This document shows, one piece after another, positions 1-8,437 of a DNA stretch of 64,000 nt. Source of the DNA: Paenibacillus phocaeensis (lineage in GTDB: Bacteria; Bacillota; Bacilli; Paenibacillales; Paenibacillaceae); the NCBI RefSeq assembly GCF_900021165.1, contig NZ_FCOQ01000009.1:1-64000 (forward strand), read 5' to 3'. Positions within the stretch are counted from its first letter, which is position 1; each line of letters begins with the position of its first letter. The notes under the pieces were generated by a model that made no database searches, had not been told where the DNA came from, and worked only from the letters and a program-made list of their open reading frames with translations. The translations under genes and the position numbers were made by a program.

Positions 1-225
1 GACCGCGGTCCGCACGTAACCGTCGGCGTGCAGCATGTCGTACGCCTGCGAGACGCTCCCCCGGGACAGGCCGTACAATTCGGCCAGCTCCCGGGTAGCT
101 GGCAACCGCGTCCCCTCCGGCAGCGTGCCGTCGAGAATCGCCGCGCGAATCGCATGATACACGGCCAAATATTTGTATCGGTATTTCTCGCTGAACGAAG
201 CCAGCGGGATCGTAAAGTCCGTCAC
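1..225 (-). CDS. MocR/PdxR-type GntR-family regulator (N-terminal part, cut by window edge)
   Basis: Only the first 75 codons are present; the gene runs off the left edge. The translated start contains a GntR-type winged helix: an amphipathic helix with KYLAVYHAIRAAILDG, then LPATRELAELYGLSRGSVS and QAYDMLHADGYV. This is the DNA-binding domain placed ahead of an aminotransferase-like domain in MocR/PdxR regulators, though that second domain lies outside the window. The start chosen is GTG at 225, because GGAGGGG sits about 7 bases upstream. The gene is divergent from the FMN-binding protein at 358, a common arrangement for MocR proteins and a pyridoxamine-oxidase-like target. A plain GntR or a PLP-independent regulator cannot be excluded. 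Confidence 0.7.
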   Translation of the reverse strand, partial: MTDFTIPLASFSEKYRYKYLAVYHAIRAAILDGTLPEGTRLPATRELAELYGLSRGSVSQAYDMLHADGYVRTAV

Positions 226-357
226 CCCAAGCCCCTCCACTTCTGCCACTATCGGCGATCTTTTTAAATGGACCCATAAAATTAATCTAAATTGGTTCTT
301 TTTTCTTGTCAATTTCCGGCGTAAGCTGGGAGTCAATGAAATGAGGGGGGAACGGAA

Positions 358-978
358 ATGCGCAGAAAAGAATTTGAAGTCACAGAAGAAACCGAAATTC
401 GCGAGTTTTTACAGGAGATGACCTTCGGGTTTCTCGGAACCGTAGGCGAGGACGGTTGGAGCCGGGTTACACCGCTGAACTTTGTATATGACGGTGAGCA
501 TTTCTATTTTCACGGCAGCCTGGCAGGGGAGAAGATGAAGCATCTCGCCCGGGATCCCCGGGTCAGCTTCACCGTGGCTAAGGAGTATGCGATCATTCCG
601 TCGTATTTCACCGATCCCAAGCAGGCTTGCCCGGCTACGGCCTATTTTAAAAGCGTGATGGTGCGCGGCCGGGTCGAAAAAGTGGTGGATCTGGAAGAGA
701 AAGCTCATGCGTTCACCTTGTTTATGGAGAAGCTGCAGCCTGAGGGCGGCTATGCGGCAATCACCCCGAAGGATCCCGATTATGCCGGAGAACTGAAGGC
801 GGTAGCGTTATGTCGAATCGTCCCCGAAGCGATCAGCGCCAAATTCAAATTCGGGCAAAACCTGAAGGAACCGAAGTTGTCCGCAGTGACTTCCGGTTTG
901 GAACATCGAGGGGGCGAGCTGGATGTGGAAACGCTGGCTCTGATGAAGAAATACTGTCCGGCCCACCGCGAAAATTAG
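358..978 (+). CDS. Pyridoxamine 5'-phosphate oxidase-like FMN-binding protein
   Basis: A 206-residue cytoplasmic protein with the split-barrel flavin fold of the pyridoxamine 5'-phosphate oxidase / NimA-like superfamily. The N-terminal part has the usual pattern: FGFLGTVGEDGWSRVTPLNF for the first strands, then FYFHGSLAGEKMKHLARDP for the flavin phosphate-binding strand-helix. Members bind FMN or related cofactors and reduce varied small molecules, so the substrate cannot be named. The ATG at 358 follows GAGGGGGGAACGG. It is divergent from the MocR-type regulator at 1-225, which probably controls it. Confidence 0.85.
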   Translation: MRRKEFEVTEETEIREFLQEMTFGFLGTVGEDGWSRVTPLNFVYDGEHFYFHGSLAGEKMKHLARDPRVSFTVAKEYAIIPSYFTDPKQACPATAYFKSVMVRGRVEKVVDLEEKAHAFTLFMEKLQPEGGYAAITPKDPDYAGELKAVALCRIVPEAISAKFKFGQNLKEPKLSAVTSGLEHRGGELDVETLALMKKYCPAHREN

Positions 979-1001
979 GCCATGAACCTCGTTATTTCAC
1001 C

Positions 1002-1030
1002 GTGACGTGCCCGGATCGAAATGATATAAT
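1002..1030 (+). promoter_or_regulatory. Sigma-A promoter of the aminotransferase gene
   Basis: A perfect -10 TATAAT (1025-1030) is preceded by a 17-base spacer and GTGACG (1002-1007), close to the TTGACA -35. It lies about 70 bases upstream of the start at 1101, which suggests the aminotransferase is transcribed on its own. Confidence 0.6.
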
Positions 1031-1100
1031 GTTAGGCAGTTTAAGCAATTTAAGACGGTACTGTCCTAAAATATCAAACCGATTTGGAAGGATGAATGTG

Positions 1101-2399
1101 ATGAACCCACTCGCGGAGCAGTTAAACGAGAGCGTCAAATCTGGCAATAGGCACGTGTATGACATGCTGTCAACGCTGGGCAAGGAAATTTATTTCCCGA
1201 AGGAAGGCATCCTGAGCCAATCCGCCGAAGCTTCGGCCCACGCCAAGAAATATAACGCTACGATCGGCATCGCCATCGAAGACGGCGGTCCGATGCATCT
1301 GGCAGCCATTCAAGACACGTTATCCGCCTATAAACCGCAGGATTTGTACCCTTATGCCCCGCCGGCCGGCAAACCTGAGCTGCGCAGCGTTTGGCGCGAA
1401 AAAATGGTCCAGGAGAACCCGTCGCTCACCGGCAAGAGCTTCGGCCAACCGATCGTGACGAACGCGCTGACCCACGGGCTCAGCATCGTCGCCGACCTGT
1501 TCGTCGACGAAGGTGACGCCGTCATTTATCCGGACAAGAACTGGGAGAATTACGAGCTCACTTTCGGCATCCGCCGCCATGCCGACATTATCAATTTCCC
1601 GCTGTTCACCGAGGACATGAAGTTCAACAGCGCCGGGCTGCGCGAAGCGCTGCTGGCCCAGAAAGGGAAAGGCAAGGCGATCGTCATCTTGAACTTCCCG
1701 AACAATCCGACCGGATATACGCCGGGTGCCAAGGAAGGCGGGGAGATCGTTGCTGCGGTTCAGGCAGCCGCCGAAGAAGGAATCAACGTGGTTGTCGTCA
1801 CCGATGACGCCTATTACGGATTGTTCTTCGAGGATTCGCTGAAAGAGTCCTTATTCGGTCAACTGGCCGGCCTGCATCCGCGCATCTTGCCAATCAAGGT
1901 TGACGGTGCAACGAAGGAGGAATACGTCTGGGGATTCCGCGTCGGGTTTATCACCTATGCCGCCGAGGATCCAGCGCTGCTGGCCGCTCTGGAGCAAAAA
2001 ACGCTGGGGATCATCCGGGCCACCATCTCCAGCGGTGCCCATCCGTCGCAAACCTTCGTCCTGCACGCGTTGAAATCACCGGAATTCGCGGCTCAAAAGG
2101 AAGCGAAATTCCAAGTTATGAAAGGCCGAGCCAACAAGGTTAAGGCTTTGCTCGACAGCGGCAAATACGGAGACGTTTGGGCGTACTATCCGTTTAATTC
2201 CGGTTATTTTATGTGCCTCAAACTCAAGACCGTAGAAGCTGAAGCGCTCCGCCAGCATCTGATCCAGCAATACGGCATCGGCACGATCGCCCTCGGCGAC
2301 GCCGACTTGCGGATCGCCTTCTCCTGCATCGCTGAGGAGAATCTGGAGGAACTGTTCGATCTGATTTACCAAGGCGTTCAAGACCTTCAAGGCAAATAG
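1101..2399 (+). CDS. Class I/II PLP-dependent aminotransferase
   Basis: A 432-residue fold-type I aminotransferase. Visible signatures are NFPNNPTGYTPG (substrate/PLP-site asparagine), VTDDAYYG with the PLP-ring aspartate and tyrosine, and KVDGATKEEYVWGFRVGF, which carries the probable Schiff-base lysine. It transfers an amino group between an amino acid and a 2-oxo acid; the substrate is not determined by sequence alone, but this subgroup is often annotated as an aromatic or general amino-acid aminotransferase. The ATG at 1101 is preferred over the one at 1092, because GGAAGG lies 9 bases before 1101 but touches 1092. It has its own promoter. Confidence 0.85.
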   Translation: MNPLAEQLNESVKSGNRHVYDMLSTLGKEIYFPKEGILSQSAEASAHAKKYNATIGIAIEDGGPMHLAAIQDTLSAYKPQDLYPYAPPAGKPELRSVWREKMVQENPSLTGKSFGQPIVTNALTHGLSIVADLFVDEGDAVIYPDKNWENYELTFGIRRHADIINFPLFTEDMKFNSAGLREALLAQKGKGKAIVILNFPNNPTGYTPGAKEGGEIVAAVQAAAEEGINVVVVTDDAYYGLFFEDSLKESLFGQLAGLHPRILPIKVDGATKEEYVWGFRVGFITYAAEDPALLAALEQKTLGIIRATISSGAHPSQTFVLHALKSPEFAAQKEAKFQVMKGRANKVKALLDSGKYGDVWAYYPFNSGYFMCLKLKTVEAEALRQHLIQQYGIGTIALGDADLRIAFSCIAEENLEELFDLIYQGVQDLQGK

Positions 2400-2506
2400 G
2401 CGTCTGACCGGCAGAAGAAGGGCATGATGGCCCACGCACGCTGACACCCCCTCTCATACAATACGGTGTACGACCACACAACGCCGAATGGGAAAGGGGA
2501 ATGAAA

Positions 2507-2617
2507 ATGAGCGGAGTTGAGGAAGTCAGAGGCGGCTACGGCGGCCTGTTCACGAGCACAGGGGTAATCCTGGTTCTCTTTATCCTGTTGGTTATCGTTA
2601 GCCGTTCCATCCTGTAG
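2507..2617 (+). CDS. YjcZ-like small membrane protein
   Basis: A 36-codon gene with a glycine/tyrosine-rich head (GGYGG), one hydrophobic membrane span (VILVLFILLVIV) and a short basic end. This matches the pattern of the YjcZ family of tiny sporulation-associated proteins of Bacillales. The ATG at 2507 lies 6 bases after an AAAGGGGA ribosome site; an in-frame ATG at 2501 is too close to it. A strong terminator follows at once. Function is unknown; a spore or membrane location is inferred from the family only. Confidence 0.65.
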   Translation: MSGVEEVRGGYGGLFTSTGVILVLFILLVIVSRSIL

Positions 2618-2633
2618 TCAGTGATTCAATCCA

Positions 2634-2671
2634 AAAACGGACCGTTCCCGTTAAGGGAAGCGGTCCGTTTT
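2634..2671. terminator. Bidirectional terminator
   Basis: An inverted repeat AAAACGGACCG...CGGTCCGTTTT, with an inner TTCCC/GGGAA, lies between the convergent YjcZ-like gene and ecsB. It has T-runs on both strands, so it can end both transcripts. Confidence 0.8.
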
Positions 2672-2672
2672 G

Positions 2673-3899
2673 TTATTCCTCGTCATCCTCTTCTTCGTGC
2701 CATCTGCGCCTCCAGGCGGAGCGCAGCCCCCATGCCAGCAAGAGGCCCGCAGCCAGGGAGCCGAACGTCAATACGGCGTCTCCGCCGGGAATGACAGCCA
2801 TCGGCAGCCATAACAGCACGGTGATTGCAAGCAGCAGCCGGGAGCAGAGGCGCAGTGCCGCTGCCTTCCGCGCGCCGGCAGGCAGCGGATAGAAGGAGGC
2901 GGCCGGTGAATCCCGATGAACCTGGCGCAAGGAGGCCAGCTGCGTGCCTGCCAGGAACACAAACAGCAAATGGATCACCGGCCCCAGCCAGGACGTATCG
3001 TTCCATCCTGTGAGGACCATGCCCAGAAGCGTTAAACGGAGGACGATGCCTAGGAGTTCACTCCGGACAAACGTCTTGACCAGTAAATACCGGTAAGCCT
3101 CCGACGGCTGCCACGGTATTCCGTTTCCGACCCCGGACAACCAGCGGCGGCGAATGACCTTCTGCCCTTCGGCCGGCACATCCACGAACCAGCCGAGCAT
3201 CAGCATCACCCGGGCGGCTGCCGAACGTTCGGCGGCGATCAGGTTGTCCCAGGGGAGCTTATGCTTCATCGGGAACCGTAAAATCAGGGCATAATTGAGG
3301 CTGACGAGCACGGTGAACAAGGCGCTTTTCCAGGCGGGCTGCCAGATCCAGGCCGCGGTCATCAACAGCAGGAAGCACCAGCGAAGCAAACGAAACCCGG
3401 CTCTGGCCCGGGACGTCGTGATTCGCAGCTCCTGCCAGGCCCCGTAGGCGCTTAACGTCTTAAGCAGCAGCAGGACAAGGAGCATCAGCCAAAGGGGCTG
3501 GATGACCCCGCCGTCACCGCTGCGCTGATATAGCGGCCAAGACAACAGGACTACGAGATAGAGTCCAATCAGCTTATAGATCAGTCCGTTCCGATAGGCC
3601 GGGGTGAGGTAGGCAGACATCTTCGTCTCCTGCGGCAGCAGAAAAATGACGTCCGCCGGCTGTGCATAGGTTCGAAAACCGGCATACACGGTTAATGGGC
3701 CCCAGAGCAGCAGCATCAGCCAGCGAATCGGCAAGCCGGGCGGAATGTTCTGCAGAAAGGCCGTGTACCAGGCCGAAAAAGCGATGATGAGCAGGAGCAG
3801 CAGCACGGCAACGCCGCTTTGAAATACATAGGGCAAATACGGGAGCACTTTGCCCCAGAAGGCTGCTTTCCGCCGGCTCCGCAGCGTTCGAAGCTCCAT
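2673..3899 (-). CDS. ecsB: EcsB-type ABC transporter membrane protein
   Basis: A 408-residue integral membrane protein with many hydrophobic segments, the size and pattern of EcsB. In Bacillus the EcsAB exporter affects protein secretion, competence and intramembrane proteolysis by RasP; the substrate is not settled. It starts two bases after the stop of the ATPase gene upstream, so the two are cotranscribed and probably translationally coupled. No ecsC follows; the operon ends at the bidirectional terminator. Confidence 0.85.
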   Translation of the reverse strand: MELRTLRSRRKAAFWGKVLPYLPYVFQSGVAVLLLLLIIAFSAWYTAFLQNIPPGLPIRWLMLLLWGPLTVYAGFRTYAQPADVIFLLPQETKMSAYLTPAYRNGLIYKLIGLYLVVLLSWPLYQRSGDGGVIQPLWLMLLVLLLLKTLSAYGAWQELRITTSRARAGFRLLRWCFLLLMTAAWIWQPAWKSALFTVLVSLNYALILRFPMKHKLPWDNLIAAERSAAARVMLMLGWFVDVPAEGQKVIRRRWLSGVGNGIPWQPSEAYRYLLVKTFVRSELLGIVLRLTLLGMVLTGWNDTSWLGPVIHLLFVFLAGTQLASLRQVHRDSPAASFYPLPAGARKAAALRLCSRLLLAITVLLWLPMAVIPGGDAVLTFGSLAAGLLLAWGLRSAWRRRWHEEEDDEE

Positions 3900-3901
3900 C
3901 G

Positions 3902-4654
3902 TTACTCGCCGTCCTTCACTAAGGCGTAGAACATTTGCTCCAGCGAAGCTCCCGAGACTTGCGCCTGCTTCCCGATGTCGGCCAGCGTCCCTTGGGCCAG
4001 CACCCTCCCCCGGTGCAGGACGATAAAGCGATCGCAGTAATTTTCGATCGTCGACAGAATATGCGAGCTTAACAGAATCGATGCGCCGCTCTGCTTCATC
4101 TCCAGCATAAAATCCAGCAGCGACCGGATGCCAAGCGGGTCCAATCCGAGAAAAGGCTCATCGATAATATACAGCGGCGGCCGGGCGACAAATGCGCACA
4201 TAATCATGACTTTCTGCTTCATCCCTTTGGAGAGATGGGCGGACAGGCTGTCCGCCTTCTCCTCCATGTGGAACAGCTTCAGCAAGCGGTTCGCCCGTTC
4301 CCGGTAAGCCTCCGGCTCCACGCCGTAAGCTCGCGCCGCGAACTCCAGATGTTCCCGAACCGTTAGTTCCTCGTATAACAGCGGCGATTCGGGAACGAAG
4401 GCCAACTGCGACTGATAGGCCTCCGGCGCTTCGCTGCGGGTGTTGCCGGAGATCAGAATCTCGCCCCGATGCGGCGCCATAAGCCCAAGAATATGCTTCA
4501 TGGTCGTGCTTTTGCCGGCCCCGTTCAACCCGATCAGCCCGACCAATTCCCCCGGCTTCACCTCGAAGCTGATGTCGTGAAGCACAGGCCGCCCCAAGCT
4601 GTAGCCTCCGCTCAGCTCCTCGACCTGCAATACGGGCAGTTCACTTCCACTCAA
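3902..4654 (-). CDS. ecsA: EcsA-type ABC transporter ATPase
   Basis: A 250-residue nucleotide-binding domain. Walker A GLNGAGKST is at residues 42-50, the signature LSKGM at 141-145, and Walker B LYIIDE at 161-166, followed by the D-loop. The signature reads LSKGM rather than LSGGQ, as in EcsA proteins. It pairs with the membrane protein directly downstream. The DEAD-box helicase gene ends 23 bases upstream on the same strand, so all three may share a transcript. Confidence 0.88.
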   Translation of the reverse strand: MSGSELPVLQVEELSGGYSLGRPVLHDISFEVKPGELVGLIGLNGAGKSTTMKHILGLMAPHRGEILISGNTRSEAPEAYQSQLAFVPESPLLYEELTVREHLEFAARAYGVEPEAYRERANRLLKLFHMEEKADSLSAHLSKGMKQKVMIMCAFVARPPLYIIDEPFLGLDPLGIRSLLDFMLEMKQSGASILLSSHILSTIENYCDRFIVLHRGRVLAQGTLADIGKQAQVSGASLEQMFYALVKDGE

Positions 4655-4677
4655 ACGTAACGCCTCCCACGATCCGC

Positions 4678-6162
4678 CTAACTGCGCGGCGGCTTATTTT
4701 TCAACCATTTCGGAGCGCCCTTATTCTTCCGGTCCTGGAGACGCTCCTTCTTCCGTTCAGCGGGCGGTGATGCCTTGCGTTGTCCGCCGCCGCCGGAAGC
4801 CGCCCGGTTGTCCGACCGGCCGGAAATTTGCGCAGGCGTGCCTGCCCGTCTGCTGTTCTCGTCCCAGTCCCCGTCCCTGGCTAGACGACTCGTTGTGGCC
4901 TGCGAGCTGGTCGGGCGAGGGGGTGTTGGTTCTGCCCCCGCTTTGCCAAGGCCGGACGGACGTGTCCGCTTACCAGGCTTGCCGGGCTTGCCGGGCTTAC
5001 CCGGGTTGCCGCCTTGGGCATCCGTTCCGGCGTCCGCCAGCTTGCCCCCGTACAACGCCCTAGGATTCATCTCAATGCCAAGCTCACGGGAGAACTTGCG
5101 CATGATGAACTCCTCCTGCGGTGTAATGATCGAGACGGCCAATCCTTTCCGCCCCATTCGGCCGGTCCGGCCGGCCCGGTGTACATAATGCTCGGCATCG
5201 ATCGGCGGATCCAGGTTGACGACCAGCGCCAGATCCTCAATGTCCAACCCGCGGGCTGCGACATCGCTGGCCACAAGCACACGAATCTTGCCTTCGCGGA
5301 ATCGCTTCAGCGTTAAACTGCGCTGTGTCTTGTCCGCATCCCCGTACAAGGCCCCGGCGCTGAGGCCGACATAATTCATCTTCCCCTCGACCTCGGCGAT
5401 CTGATCGGTATTATTAATAAAGGCAATCGTCCGCTCCGGTTCGAAGTGGCGCACAATCCGCCGCAGCATATCGATCTTGTCCCGCGCTTCGCATACGAAG
5501 TACAGATGCTCCACGGTTTTGGACGTTCGTTGCTCCGGTTCGATCCCGATCTCCAGCGGCTCCTTCATCTCTTTTGCCGCCAACGAGCGAATGTCCGGGT
5601 TGATCGTCGCTGACAGGAACATCAGCTGGCGGTCCCGCAACGTCCCGCGCAAGATGTGTTCTACGTCCGCCGTACCGCCGAGCTGGAACATCTGGTCCAC
5701 CTCGTCGACGACAACGGTGCGCAGCGTATGCAGCTTCAGCTTGCGGAGCGCCAATATCTCGCGGATTCGTCCCGGCGTGCCCACAACAAGCTGAGGATGC
5801 AGCCTCAGCTTCTCCAGCTGTCGTTTGATGGCCGCGCCGCCGATGAGCGCCTGGGTTTTGATCCCCAGCGGCTCGCCGTACTTCTCCGCTTCCCGCTGGA
5901 TTTGCATCGCCAGCTCCTGCGTCGGAGCCAGAATCAACCCCTGTAACGATTTATCCGCAGGGGATACTCGCTGCAGCAACGGCAGCAAGTAAGCCAGCGT
6001 TTTTCCAGTGCCCGTCTGCGACTGCGCCAGGATATCCCGGCCTTCCAGTGCCGCGGGGATACACTCCGCCTGAACCGGCGACGGCTCCGATATTCCGTAA
6101 TCCAGCAAGGCGGCCGTCAGCTGTTCGCCGATCCCCAGCCCGGCAAATGTCGGTTTTGTCAT
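4678..6162 (-). CDS. DEAD-box family RNA helicase with a DEVD motif II
   Basis: A 494-residue ATP-dependent RNA helicase. The Q motif region (ISEPSPVQ, 24-31), motif I (AQSQTGTGKT, 46-55), PTQELA, GTPGR, SAT (184-186) and HRAGRTGR near residue 325 are all present. Motif II reads VDEVDQ (DEVD at 153-156) instead of DEAD. The C-terminal 120 residues are a low-complexity basic tail with a short GKP repeat, typical of RNA-binding extensions. Members unwind structured RNA in ribosome assembly, mRNA decay or cold adaptation; which of these applies is not visible. It lies upstream of ecsAB on the same strand. Confidence 0.88.
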   Translation of the reverse strand: MTKPTFAGLGIGEQLTAALLDYGISEPSPVQAECIPAALEGRDILAQSQTGTGKTLAYLLPLLQRVSPADKSLQGLILAPTQELAMQIQREAEKYGEPLGIKTQALIGGAAIKRQLEKLRLHPQLVVGTPGRIREILALRKLKLHTLRTVVVDEVDQMFQLGGTADVEHILRGTLRDRQLMFLSATINPDIRSLAAKEMKEPLEIGIEPEQRTSKTVEHLYFVCEARDKIDMLRRIVRHFEPERTIAFINNTDQIAEVEGKMNYVGLSAGALYGDADKTQRSLTLKRFREGKIRVLVASDVAARGLDIEDLALVVNLDPPIDAEHYVHRAGRTGRMGRKGLAVSIITPQEEFIMRKFSRELGIEMNPRALYGGKLADAGTDAQGGNPGKPGKPGKPGKRTRPSGLGKAGAEPTPPRPTSSQATTSRLARDGDWDENSRRAGTPAQISGRSDNRAASGGGGQRKASPPAERKKERLQDRKNKGAPKWLKNKPPRS

Positions 6163-6303
6163 TTCGAATTTTCATCCTTTATTTTCATATTACTTGTTGT
6201 CCCATGCCAATATTTTCATTATATGCGATAAGCATGAGTCACAACAAATCAATGCTTCAATTTACCGGGTTCTGGAGGCGGACATTGCCCCACTCGTTCC
6301 GAA

Positions 6304-6480
6304 ATGTTGCAATTTATACAGCATTTTAAGTGCATAACGGGCTGTCCCCCACGAAATCTTGCATTTTGTACAACATTTCACGCTCAAACTTACCTGATAC
6401 GATTAAAATGCTGCACTTTTTGCAACATTTCGGCCAAAATGGATCGGAACACATCAAAAATGTTGTCTAAATTTCAACAT
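6304..6480. repeat. Four 21-bp dyads at exact 52-bp intervals
   Basis: Four imperfect palindromes of the form ATGTTG-N9-CAACAT lie at 6304-6324, 6356-6376, 6408-6428 and 6460-6480. Each starts exactly 52 bp after the last; the 31-bp spacers between them are not alike. A further half copy (ATGCTTCAATTT) sits at 6252, in the same 52-bp register. They fill the 418-bp gap between the helicase start (6162) and the SDR stop (6581). The remainder of the gap (6163-6250) would hold the helicase promoter, but no clear one was seen. Confidence 0.75.
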
Positions 6481-6554
6481 TAGTCCTTCCAACTCGTCTC
6501 CAGGGGGGCGACTCGCTTCCGCAACCCTCCATAACTGCCTGATTCGATCCGCAA

Positions 6555-6584
6555 ACAAAAAGCCCGCCTTCACAGGCAGGCTAT
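6555..6584 (-). terminator. Terminator of the SDR gene
   Basis: On the minus strand, directly at the stop codon, AGCCTGCC-TGTG-AAGGCGGGCT is followed by TTTTTG, a compact Rho-independent terminator. Confidence 0.75.
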
Positions 6585-7357
6585 TTCTTATTCAATATCC
6601 GATAGCTTAAGCGATCCGCCAGGCTCGGGAACATCTGGTACCATTTGGCCCCTACTCCGGCGATCCAGGGCAGGTTCGTTTCGGTCGTGCCTTTTTCCGC
6701 CGCCTTCACCATCGCTTTCGCAACTCGCATAGGCTTCAACATCATCCATCGCACATTCTTGACGTACCCGCCGCCGGGGTCGGCAATTTCAAAAAATGGC
6801 GTATCGATCGGGCCCGGATTGATGGTTGACACCGTAATCCCGTACTCCCGAACCTCCTGGCGAAGCGCGCTGCCGAAGCCCACGACGGCATGCTTCGTTG
6901 CGGTATAAGCCGTCGATTTGGCCGTGCCGATCTTGCCGGCGATCGAGGCCACATTGACGATCCGTCCGGACCGGGCTGCCTTCATGGAAGGAAGTACCGC
7001 CTTGGTGCATCGAACCATCCCTATGTAATTCACGTTCATCATCTCAACAAATTCAGACACCGGCATCTGGTCCAGATACTCGAATTTGCCGTATCCCGCA
7101 TTGTTGATGAGGACATCCACTCTTCCAAACTCCGTCAGCACCCGTGCGATGCCTTCGTTGACCGAAGTATCGCTGCCGACATCCATCTCAAGCCTTAGAT
7201 ACGGCCCCGCCATTCTGGCTGCGACCTGCTTCAACTTGTCCGTGTTTCGAGCAGCCAAGACAACTACAGCCCCGCGCTCCGACATCATTTGTGCCGCAAG
7301 GGCGCCGATCCCGCTGGATGCGCCGGTGACGACGACGATTTTACCCGCTAACGACAT
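6581..7357 (-). CDS. Short-chain dehydrogenase/reductase
   Basis: A 258-residue classical SDR oxidoreductase. The NAD(P)-binding loop TGASSGIG is at residues 11-18, NNAG at 85-88, the catalytic serine in NVASIAG near 138, and the YTATK active site has Tyr151 and Lys155. The basic ARN after the second strand suggests NADP(H). The substrate is unknown. It is a single gene with its own terminator, flanked by repeat-rich gaps on both sides. Confidence 0.88.
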   Translation of the reverse strand: MSLAGKIVVVTGASSGIGALAAQMMSERGAVVVLAARNTDKLKQVAARMAGPYLRLEMDVGSDTSVNEGIARVLTEFGRVDVLINNAGYGKFEYLDQMPVSEFVEMMNVNYIGMVRCTKAVLPSMKAARSGRIVNVASIAGKIGTAKSTAYTATKHAVVGFGSALRQEVREYGITVSTINPGPIDTPFFEIADPGGGYVKNVRWMMLKPMRVAKAMVKAAEKGTTETNLPWIAGVGAKWYQMFPSLADRLSYRILNKK

Positions 7358-7502
7358 ACTCTCCTAACTTCCCTTCAAAAAAGGTTGTTCAAACCGTCAT
7401 CTTCGGATCACGAAGCAGGCCATGCGGTAGATTCGACATCTAATCTTGAACTCACCCGGTCCCTCCGCCCGCTCGCGTCCCTCAAACGTACGCTCCCGCT
7501 GC

Positions 7503-7685
7503 TAACGGAACTCAGAGACGCTATTGCCACAGTTTCGGGGCACCCCCCGGTATAACGGAACGAGACGCCCTTATTTATAAAATAAGTGGCCGTATAACCA
7601 CGAATAGAGCCCAATAAGGGCTCCTGATTCCGTTAAATCGGGAAATCGTGAGGAAATGGACAGATAAGGGCTATACGTTCCGTTA
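7503..7685. repeat. 183-bp nested inverted repeat with 50-bp internal spacing
   Basis: TAACGGAAC units face one way at 7503 and 7553. Their reverse complements (TTCCGTTA) end at 7635 and 7685, so both pairs are 50 bp apart and mirror each other around position 7594. The inner pair continues with GCCCTTATT and AATAAGGGC arms. A transcript would fold into one long imperfect hairpin. It sits in the 620-bp gap between the SDR start (7357) and the cheX stop (7979), where no gene is seen. Confidence 0.7.
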
Positions 7686-7704
7686 GCTGATTCAGCAACT
7701 CGAA

Positions 7705-7883
7705 GCGAAGCCAAGCCAAGCCAACCCGACCAAGCTAGTCTAAGCTATGCCAAGCTATGCTAACCTAAACCAACCCGAGCCAGACCCTGCTTTCAGCAAA
7801 CCCTGCTCTCATCAGATCTTGCTGGACCGGGTGTCTCCCCCTGCTCTCAGCAAACCCTGCTGGACCGGACGTCTCCCCCTGCT
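7705..7883. repeat. Low-complexity CCAAGC tract and 38-bp tandem duplication
   Basis: 7705-7782 is a drifting repeat of CCAAGC/CTAAGC/CCAACC words. It is followed by a duplicated unit: TGCTGGACCGG plus GTCTCCCCCTGCT at 7820-7845 and again at 7858-7883 (38-bp period). The word CAGCAAACCCTGCT also occurs twice (7794 and 7848). No convincing coding potential. Confidence 0.55.
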
Positions 7884-7978
7884 ACATCCCAACTCCCCGA
7901 TGTTCCAACTGCTTTATTTCACGCTCAAGGTAAAAGCTGTTGCCGCCTCGTTACGCTTGGCTTCCTGCTGCCTATATC

Positions 7979-8437
7979 TTAAGAAATCATCACCTGAATG
8001 TCCAGTTCGCCAATCCCGTCCATCAATAACGGAATGCACAGCGCCTTGCGAGGTCCCATCCCGGTTGCATTCTCCGTCTTGATGACCTGAGGAGGCGTGA
8101 TGTCCACGGCGAAACCCTGGTTGGACAAAATCGTGCTGGCATTGCCGCTGATCATGTTGCCCAACTCCGATATCGCGCTTTGTCCCATCTCATCCATTTC
8201 GGTAAGGACGAATCCGCCCATCATCGCGGATACGATGCGAAGCGCTACGGCTTCCTGCAAACCGAACACAACCATGCCACTGAAGTGGCCGGACATCCCG
8301 ATTTGAATCCATATATGATCCTGTACAGGCATTACGTCTTTGACTCCCATACTCCCGGTGGAAGGAGAAACTTGAACAACCTGTTGTATGACCGAACGCG
8401 CGGATTCAAGAAAAGGATTTATGACTTCTGCTTTCAA
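7979..8437 (-). CDS. cheX: CheX-type chemotaxis phosphatase
   Basis: A 152-residue protein of the CheC/CheX/FliY family, which removes phosphate from CheY-P in the cytoplasm. The active-site helix SAISELGNMISGNAS carries the conserved E-x2-N pair, and the repeated alpha-beta pattern fits the CheX fold. It stands alone here: there are no other chemotaxis or flagellar genes in the window. It starts 267 bases from the divergent LysR gene. Confidence 0.85.
   Translation of the reverse strand: MKAEVINPFLESARSVIQQVVQVSPSTGSMGVKDVMPVQDHIWIQIGMSGHFSGMVVFGLQEAVALRIVSAMMGGFVLTEMDEMGQSAISELGNMISGNASTILSNQGFAVDITPPQVIKTENATGMGPRKALCIPLLMDGIGELDIQVMIS

Noticed and set aside
6304..6480. CRISPR array (21-23 bp repeats, 29-31 bp spacers)
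   Set aside because: The regular 52-bp period is tempting, but the repeats differ at several positions, there are only four, and no cas gene is in the window.
7408..7614. 68-codon reading frame on the minus strand
   Set aside because: It lies inside the inverted-repeat block and has no coding signature.
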